Assembly (NCBI GenBank): GCA_964466315.1
Contig: CAYXNS010000007.1
Coordinates: forward strand, 14,513-78,512
Origin: SMWC01 sp964466315
GTDB lineage: Bacteria; Pseudomonadota; Gammaproteobacteria; Steroidobacterales; Rariloculaceae
Length of the DNA stretch: 64,000 bases
Direction of reading: 5' to 3'
The notes beneath the pieces are model-generated. The model was not told the DNA's origin and searched no databases. It saw nothing but the letters and a program-made list of their open reading frames with translations. Numbering within the stretch: the first letter of the stretch is position 1; every line of letters begins with the position of its first letter. Of this stretch, positions 60,253-64,000 are shown piece after piece. Both the position numbers and the translations under genes were made by a program.

Positions 60253-61976
60253 GGAGTGGCCTCGGCCTGGGCCATAATCGTGAGTGGCGGCTGCTCGAGA
60301 CCGTCGGGCGGGACAGCTAAGAGACGGAGTGCCCCCGAAAGGATGCGCGCGAATACCGGCGCAGCAACCTGACCGCCGTAGTAGTCCTCGCCCTGGGGCT
60401 CGTCGATCACGACGACGGCCACGAGTTTCGGATCGCTGACGGGCGCGAGTCCAGCGAATACGGCGAGGTACCGATCGTCCGAGTAACCCCCGACGTCAAT
60501 TTTTTTCGCGGTACCGGTCTTGCCGGCGACGCGGAAGTTCGCGATCGATGCTCGCTGTCCGGTTCCGGCCGGCGAGACCACGGTCTCCAACATGTTGCGG
60601 AGCGACCGCGCTGTCTCCACCGACACGATCCGTTCGCCGGCAACCTCTTCCTCCTGGGCGACCATTGAGATGGGCCGGCGGATACCATCGGCGGCGATGA
60701 TGCTGTAAGCCTGAGCGAGCTGCAGCGCGGTGACCGAGAGCCCGTAGCCGTAAGCCAGCGTCGCCTGTCCTACCGGTCGCCAGTATCGCGGATCGTTGAG
60801 CACGCCGGCAGACTCGCCGGGAAAGCCACTATCGGTCAGGCGGCCGATGCCGAAACTGGTCAACACCGACCAGAGCTGGTCCCGGTCGAGCTGGAGGCCG
60901 AGTCTGCCCGCCCCCACGCTGCTCGACTGAGCGAGCATCGTCGTGATATCGATCTCGCCGAGATTGTTGTAGTCCTCGGTGAGGATATTTCCGCCGACAC
61001 GCAGATACCCGGGCGAGGTATCGATTATCGAGTCCGGTCCGTAGTCACCGGATTCCAGCGCGGCCGCCACGACGAGCGGTTTGAAACTCGAGCCCGGCTC
61101 GAAGATATCCGTTACGGCGCGATTGCGGTAACGAGCGACGTCGAGCTGAGTGCGGTCGTTCGGGTTGTAAGAGGGCTGGTTGACCATCGCCAGCACTTCG
61201 CCATTCGTCGTATCGAGGATCACGACCGAACCCGAGAGCGCATTGCTCTCCAGTACGGCCTGCATGAGCTCGCGGTAGGCAAGATATTGAATACGCAGGT
61301 CGAGGCTCGTTGTGAGCGTACGGCCCGGCTGCGCAGCGTTGATGAGTTCGACGTCTTCGATGACGCGGCCGAGCCTGTCCTTCAGTACGCGTTTCGCGCC
61401 GGTGTCGCCCGTGAGCCAATAGTTATACGCGAGTTCGAGGCCTTCTTGGCCTTGATCGTCGATATCAGCAAAGCCGAGTACGTGGCCGGCGACCTCACCC
61501 GCCGGGTAGTAGCGACGATATTCCCGGAGCGTACTGACGCCGGGTAGACCGAGACCTAGCGCTCTTGCAGCATGGTCGGGCCGCAGATGGCGCCTAAGAT
61601 ATACGAACTCGCGATCGAGGTTGCTCGTGATCCGGCGGGCGAGCCAGTCCGGTTCGAGTTCGAGCACCTCCGCCAGTTCGCCGAGCCGCTCGAGCGCGGG
61701 CTTGAGCACCTGCGGATCGGCCCAGATACTGTCGACCGGCGTACTAACCGCCAACGGTTCGCCGCGTCGATCCGTTATCGGCCCGCGGTGAGCGGATATC
61801 TGGACGGTTCTTAGGTGCCGGTCATCGCCCTGCGCTTCGAGAAAATCCTTCTTGGCTATCTGCAGATAGAGAACCTGCCCCTCCAAAACGGCACCGGCGG
61901 CGATGATGACTGCGAGTAACACGGAACTCCGCCAGGGCCGCCAAACGACTACGGGTGTCTTGCGACGGCTAGTCAT
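60249..61976 (-). CDS. ftsI: Septal peptidoglycan transpeptidase FtsI (PBP3)
   Basis: 575 residues. Cytoplasmic tail, membrane anchor (about 17-36), the pedestal domain with HRGPITDRRGEPLAVSTPV, and the transpeptidase with the SxxK active site at S296-K299 (EPGSSFKP), SSS-type SxN motif (AQSSSVGAGRLG) and VAGKTGTAKK. It cross-links septal peptidoglycan and is the target of several beta-lactams. Overlaps ftsL and murE by 4 nt. Confidence 0.97.
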   Translation of the reverse strand: MTSRRKTPVVVWRPWRSSVLLAVIIAAGAVLEGQVLYLQIAKKDFLEAQGDDRHLRTVQISAHRGPITDRRGEPLAVSTPVDSIWADPQVLKPALERLGELAEVLELEPDWLARRITSNLDREFVYLRRHLRPDHAARALGLGLPGVSTLREYRRYYPAGEVAGHVLGFADIDDQGQEGLELAYNYWLTGDTGAKRVLKDRLGRVIEDVELINAAQPGRTLTTSLDLRIQYLAYRELMQAVLESNALSGSVVILDTTNGEVLAMVNQPSYNPNDRTQLDVARYRNRAVTDIFEPGSSFKPLVVAAALESGDYGPDSIIDTSPGYLRVGGNILTEDYNNLGEIDITTMLAQSSSVGAGRLGLQLDRDQLWSVLTSFGIGRLTDSGFPGESAGVLNDPRYWRPVGQATLAYGYGLSVTALQLAQAYSIIAADGIRRPISMVAQEEEVAGERIVSVETARSLRNMLETVVSPAGTGQRASIANFRVAGKTGTAKKIDVGGYSDDRYLAVFAGLAPVSDPKLVAVVVIDEPQGEDYYGGQVAAPVFARILSGALRLLAVPPDGLEQPPLTIMAQAEATP

Positions 61977-62260
61977 GGCGCCGGCTCTGCGACCACAATG
62001 ATCTCGTCGGGCATCGGATGATCCAGCGAGAGACGTTCTCTCACCACAGCTTCAACTTGCGAGTGCGCGCCCACGGTGCTTTCTTCGAGTTGTAGCCGAC
62101 CCCAGTCGACCTGCAGTCGGTCGCGCTCCCTGTTCAGGGACTCCAGCTCGACAAACAGCTGCCTGGCCTGATGCTTGGTCCGGATGACCCAGACACCGGA
62201 GATCACGACAGCAGCAGCCAACGGCAGGCATACAGAGAGCTGCAGGTGCTGGCTCTTCAC
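61973..62260 (-). CDS. ftsL: Cell division protein FtsL
   Basis: 95 residues from GTG 62260. A short N-terminus, one membrane helix (about 9-27), then a heptad-rich coiled coil (QARQLFVELESLNRERDRLQVDWGRLQLEESTV). It forms the FtsQLB complex that activates FtsWI. Recognised by size, topology and position between rsmH and ftsI; sequence conservation in this family is low. Confidence 0.9.
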   Translation of the reverse strand: MKSQHLQLSVCLPLAAAVVISGVWVIRTKHQARQLFVELESLNRERDRLQVDWGRLQLEESTVGAHSQVEAVVRERLSLDHPMPDEIIVVAEPAP

Positions 62261-63204
62261 GTGGCAGCGACTCCGAGGCGCTCGGCGACGCGCAAACGCG
62301 CGCTGCGCGCGCGTGGGTTTTCATCGACTTCTGCCGCCGACGGCCGGATCAGCCGGCCGATACGGCGCAGGCGAGGCAACGCATGCGACGGGATATCCGG
62401 AAGTCCCCTGTAAGCAGGGTCACCCTGTGACTCGCGCGCGATGAAGCGCTTCACGATCCGATCTTCCAGGGAATGAAAACTGATCACACAGAGCCGGCCG
62501 CCGACGGTCAAAAGCTCGAGGCATTGCGCAAGCACCTGCTCCAGAGCCACAAGCTCGGCATTGACCTGAATCCGGATCGCCTGGAATACGCGTGTCGCGG
62601 GATGGATGCGGCTGCCGCGGTAGCCGGAACTCGCCTCGACGAGTTCGACGAGTCGGCGCGTCGTCGTTATGGGCGCATCGGCGCGAGCGCTGACGATTGC
62701 CGCGGCGATCCGGCGCGCGCGTGGCTCCTCGCCGAACCGGAACAGCATGCGGCGAAGCTCCTGTTCCTCGACCTGCGCCAGCCACTCAGCGGCGGTTTCT
62801 CCTCTGGAAGTATCCATGCGCATGTCTAGCGGGCCGTCGTGAGCGATACTGAAGCCGCGTTCGGCGGTATCGAGCTGCGGCGAGGACGTGCCGAGGTCGA
62901 GTAATATGCCGGCCAGCGGATGCCCCTTGGGCCATTCCTTGGCATGGCGCCCGAGTGACTCGAAACCGCTATGCTCGATCACAAAACGTGGCTCCGTCGC
63001 AAAGCGTGTGCGGCCGTCTGCCACAGCTTCGGGATCCTTATCCAGAGCGAACAATCTTCCCTGCTCCCCGAGTTGCGCGAGAATGAGAGCGCTATGCCCA
63101 CCGCGACCGTAGGTCCCATCGACATACCATCCGTTCCCAGAAATCGCCAAGCCCTCCAGCGCCTCTTTCACCAGCACCGGCTGATGATGAGCCTTGGTTT
63201 TCAA
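62257..63204 (-). CDS. rsmH: 16S rRNA m4C1402 methyltransferase
   Basis: 315 residues. HQPVLVKEALEGLAI, YVDGTYGRGGHSALIL (SAM-binding), GILLDLGTSSPQLDTAERGFSIAHDGPLDMRMD and VISFHSLEDRIVKRFI are diagnostic. It methylates N4 of C1402 with RsmI. The start is TTG 63204 since no ATG or GTG lies nearby in frame; mraZ ends 12 nt upstream. Confidence 0.96.
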   Translation of the reverse strand: MKTKAHHQPVLVKEALEGLAISGNGWYVDGTYGRGGHSALILAQLGEQGRLFALDKDPEAVADGRTRFATEPRFVIEHSGFESLGRHAKEWPKGHPLAGILLDLGTSSPQLDTAERGFSIAHDGPLDMRMDTSRGETAAEWLAQVEEQELRRMLFRFGEEPRARRIAAAIVSARADAPITTTRRLVELVEASSGYRGSRIHPATRVFQAIRIQVNAELVALEQVLAQCLELLTVGGRLCVISFHSLEDRIVKRFIARESQGDPAYRGLPDIPSHALPRLRRIGRLIRPSAAEVDENPRARSARLRVAERLGVAAT

Positions 63205-63216
63205 TCGCTACGTCGC

Positions 63217-63675
63217 TCAGAGAGTCAGCGTTTCAAGTTCGGGTGGCATGCCGGCGCCGTCGTCAGAGTCGTCTCCCGACCGCCATGCGTCTCGACGCTG
63301 GTTCCACCGTTCTTCGTCCCATAGCTCGAATTTGTTACCCTGACCGATGAGCATCGTTTGCTTGTCGAGGCCCGCGAACTCGCAGAGGACTTTCGACAGC
63401 AGGATGCGGCCGTGGCCGTCCAGTTCGACATCGGTGGCATAACCCACCATGAGGCGCTGAGTTTCCCGCGCTCGTTTGTTGAAGGACGGTAAGCGATCCA
63501 GCTTGCGCTGGACTTCCTCCCAGTCAGGTAGGGGGTAGATGAGGAGGCAATGATCTCTATCAACGGTGACGACGAGTTGCCCTTCGCAACGGCTCGCGAG
63601 GCGTTCCCGATATCGACTCGGGATCGCCACCCGCCCTTTCGAATCCAGGGTAACTTTGGAAGCGCCGCGGAACAT
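63217..63675 (-). CDS. mraZ: Transcriptional regulator MraZ
   Basis: 152 residues from ATG 63675 (MFRGASKVTLDSKGRVAIPSRYRE). Two SpoVT/AbrB-like halves: DSKGRVAIPSRYR and DGHGRILLSKVLCEFAGL. MraZ represses its own operon by binding repeats just upstream, which are visible here. Seven residues more are open upstream, but MFRG is the conserved N-terminus. First gene of the dcw cluster. Confidence 0.97.
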   Translation of the reverse strand: MFRGASKVTLDSKGRVAIPSRYRERLASRCEGQLVVTVDRDHCLLIYPLPDWEEVQRKLDRLPSFNKRARETQRLMVGYATDVELDGHGRILLSKVLCEFAGLDKQTMLIGQGNKFELWDEERWNQRRDAWRSGDDSDDGAGMPPELETLTL

Positions 63676-63691
63676 AGCCGTTCCATTTTTC

Positions 63692-63717
63692 CCCACTTCT
63701 TACCACTTTGGCCCACT
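63692..63717 (-). promoter_or_regulatory. MraZ operator: three 10-nt-spaced boxes
   Basis: On the minus strand AGTGGG, AGTGGT and AGTGGG occur at 63717-63712, 63707-63702 and 63697-63692, exactly one helical turn apart, between the promoter and the mraZ start. This matches the known MraZ site of repeated TGGG-N5 boxes, so autorepression is likely. Confidence 0.85.
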
Positions 63718-63744
63718 ATAAGAAGGCGGACCCGGCACTGTCAA
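63715..63744 (-). promoter_or_regulatory. Sigma-70 promoter of the dcw cluster
   Basis: TTGACA (63744-63739) and TATAGT (63720-63715) are separated by 18 nt on the minus strand, a near-consensus promoter. The -10 runs into the first MraZ box, so bound MraZ would block RNA polymerase. Confidence 0.8.
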
Positions 63745-63904
63745 CCGACGAGACCGGTATTTTTTTTGTTTGCCAGTAAGTTAGCGTCGGGAACGGAGAA
63801 TCTGATACTCTCCGCGTCGACTAAAAATCAAGGAGTTATGAACGCTAACTCGACTCACTTCTAGAATCTGAGCCGAAAACGCGTACAGACCGCCAAACAA
63901 AGAG

Positions 63905-64000
63905 AGTGGGAGCCGGCCTGTAAGCCGGGTTCTGTCGAGAGCAGTCAGTCATCTCGAATGCGCGTCACCGCGCACCTCTAGCGACCTACCCGGGAGCTCG
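63905..64000 (-). ncRNA. rnpB: RNase P RNA, 3' part (continues beyond the window)
   Basis: The minus strand reads CCCGGGTAGGTCGC, later GAGATGACTGACTG and CGACAGAACCCGGCTTACAGG at the 3' end, all conserved in class A RNase P RNA (P1/P4 closing region). The ribozyme core and the 5' end lie outside the window. The 3' end is placed at about 63905 by comparison with the E. coli gene and may be off by a few bases. rnpB next to mraZ is common in Gammaproteobacteria. Confidence 0.9.

Noticed and set aside
63839..63865. 8-codon ORF with AAGGAG next to mraZ
   Set aside because: Too short to judge; it lies in the gap between mraZ and rnpB with no gene following on that strand.
1..64000. CRISPR arrays, prophage or insertion sequence genes
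   Set aside because: No regularly spaced direct repeats, transposase, integrase or phage structural motifs were seen in any frame.

Overview
The window is a chromosomal segment of a fairly GC-rich gammaproteobacterium. Several blocks show this: an mraZ-to-lpxC division and cell wall (dcw) cluster leading on to secA, alaS-csrA-tRNA-Ser, recA-recX, nudB-aspS, rluD/bamD, and pilSRABCD-coaE-zapD. No plasmid, phage, transposase or CRISPR signature was seen. A 10-N assembly gap inside recX suggests a draft or metagenome-derived contig. The species cannot be named from sequence alone; the accessory genes (omega-aminotransferase plus methylmalonate-semialdehyde dehydrogenase, DUF6152-type exported protein) would suit an aerobic environmental heterotroph.

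Layout. 1-8.3 kb is accessory: the tail of a GNAT acetyltransferase, an exported Rossmann-fold protein, an aminotransferase/CoA-acylating dehydrogenase pair with a thiolase (beta-alanine or related catabolism), two exported proteins of unknown function, and a truncated HDOD gene. 8.2-16 kb: a zincin, tRNA-Ser(GCU), csrA, alaS, recX, recA, thpR, pncC and a glycosyltransferase, nearly all on the minus strand. 16.3-26.9 kb: mutS, then nudB-aspS-DUF502-fmdB, clpB behind a heat-shock-like promoter, and pgeF-rluD. 27-31.5 kb: bamD convergent with a tightly overlapping sucC-sucD-nadE operon. 31.5-41 kb, plus strand: the type IV pilus regulators pilS/pilR, pilA behind a textbook sigma-54 promoter, pilB, pilC, pilD, then coaE and zapD. 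41-64 kb, minus strand: mutT, secA, an M23-family protein, dciA (plus strand), lpxC, then the complete dcw run ftsZ to mraZ with 1-8 nt overlaps at most junctions, and finally the 3' end of RNase P RNA.

What stands out. (1) A well-formed cyclic-di-GMP-I (GEMM) riboswitch aptamer at 45632-45712 precedes the M23-family gene between secA and lpxC. That protein has Asn where the catalytic HxH motif normally has its first His. (2) A 112-bp intergenic repeat occurs three times (16120, 25073, 41432), always the same length and orientation, with conserved ends and a variable centre. (3) A second family of A-rich/GC-core inverted repeats occupies intergenic gaps and, at three convergent gene pairs, fills the whole space between the two stop codons. 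(4) A 31-codon leader ORF with a strong ribosome binding site overlaps the start of pilB. (5) ddl is missing from its usual place in the dcw cluster, and SecA carries a large insertion in its cross-linking domain.

How the genes work together. The right half is a growth and envelope module: precursor synthesis (murB-murG, mraY, lpxC), septal machinery (ftsA, Z, Q, L, W, I, zapD), outer membrane assembly (bamD) and secretion (secA). Next to it is a motility/adhesion module (pilus genes under PilS-PilR) whose neighbourhood also carries the c-di-GMP sensor. CsrA, ClpB, RecA/RecX and MutS supply global regulation, protein quality control and genome maintenance.
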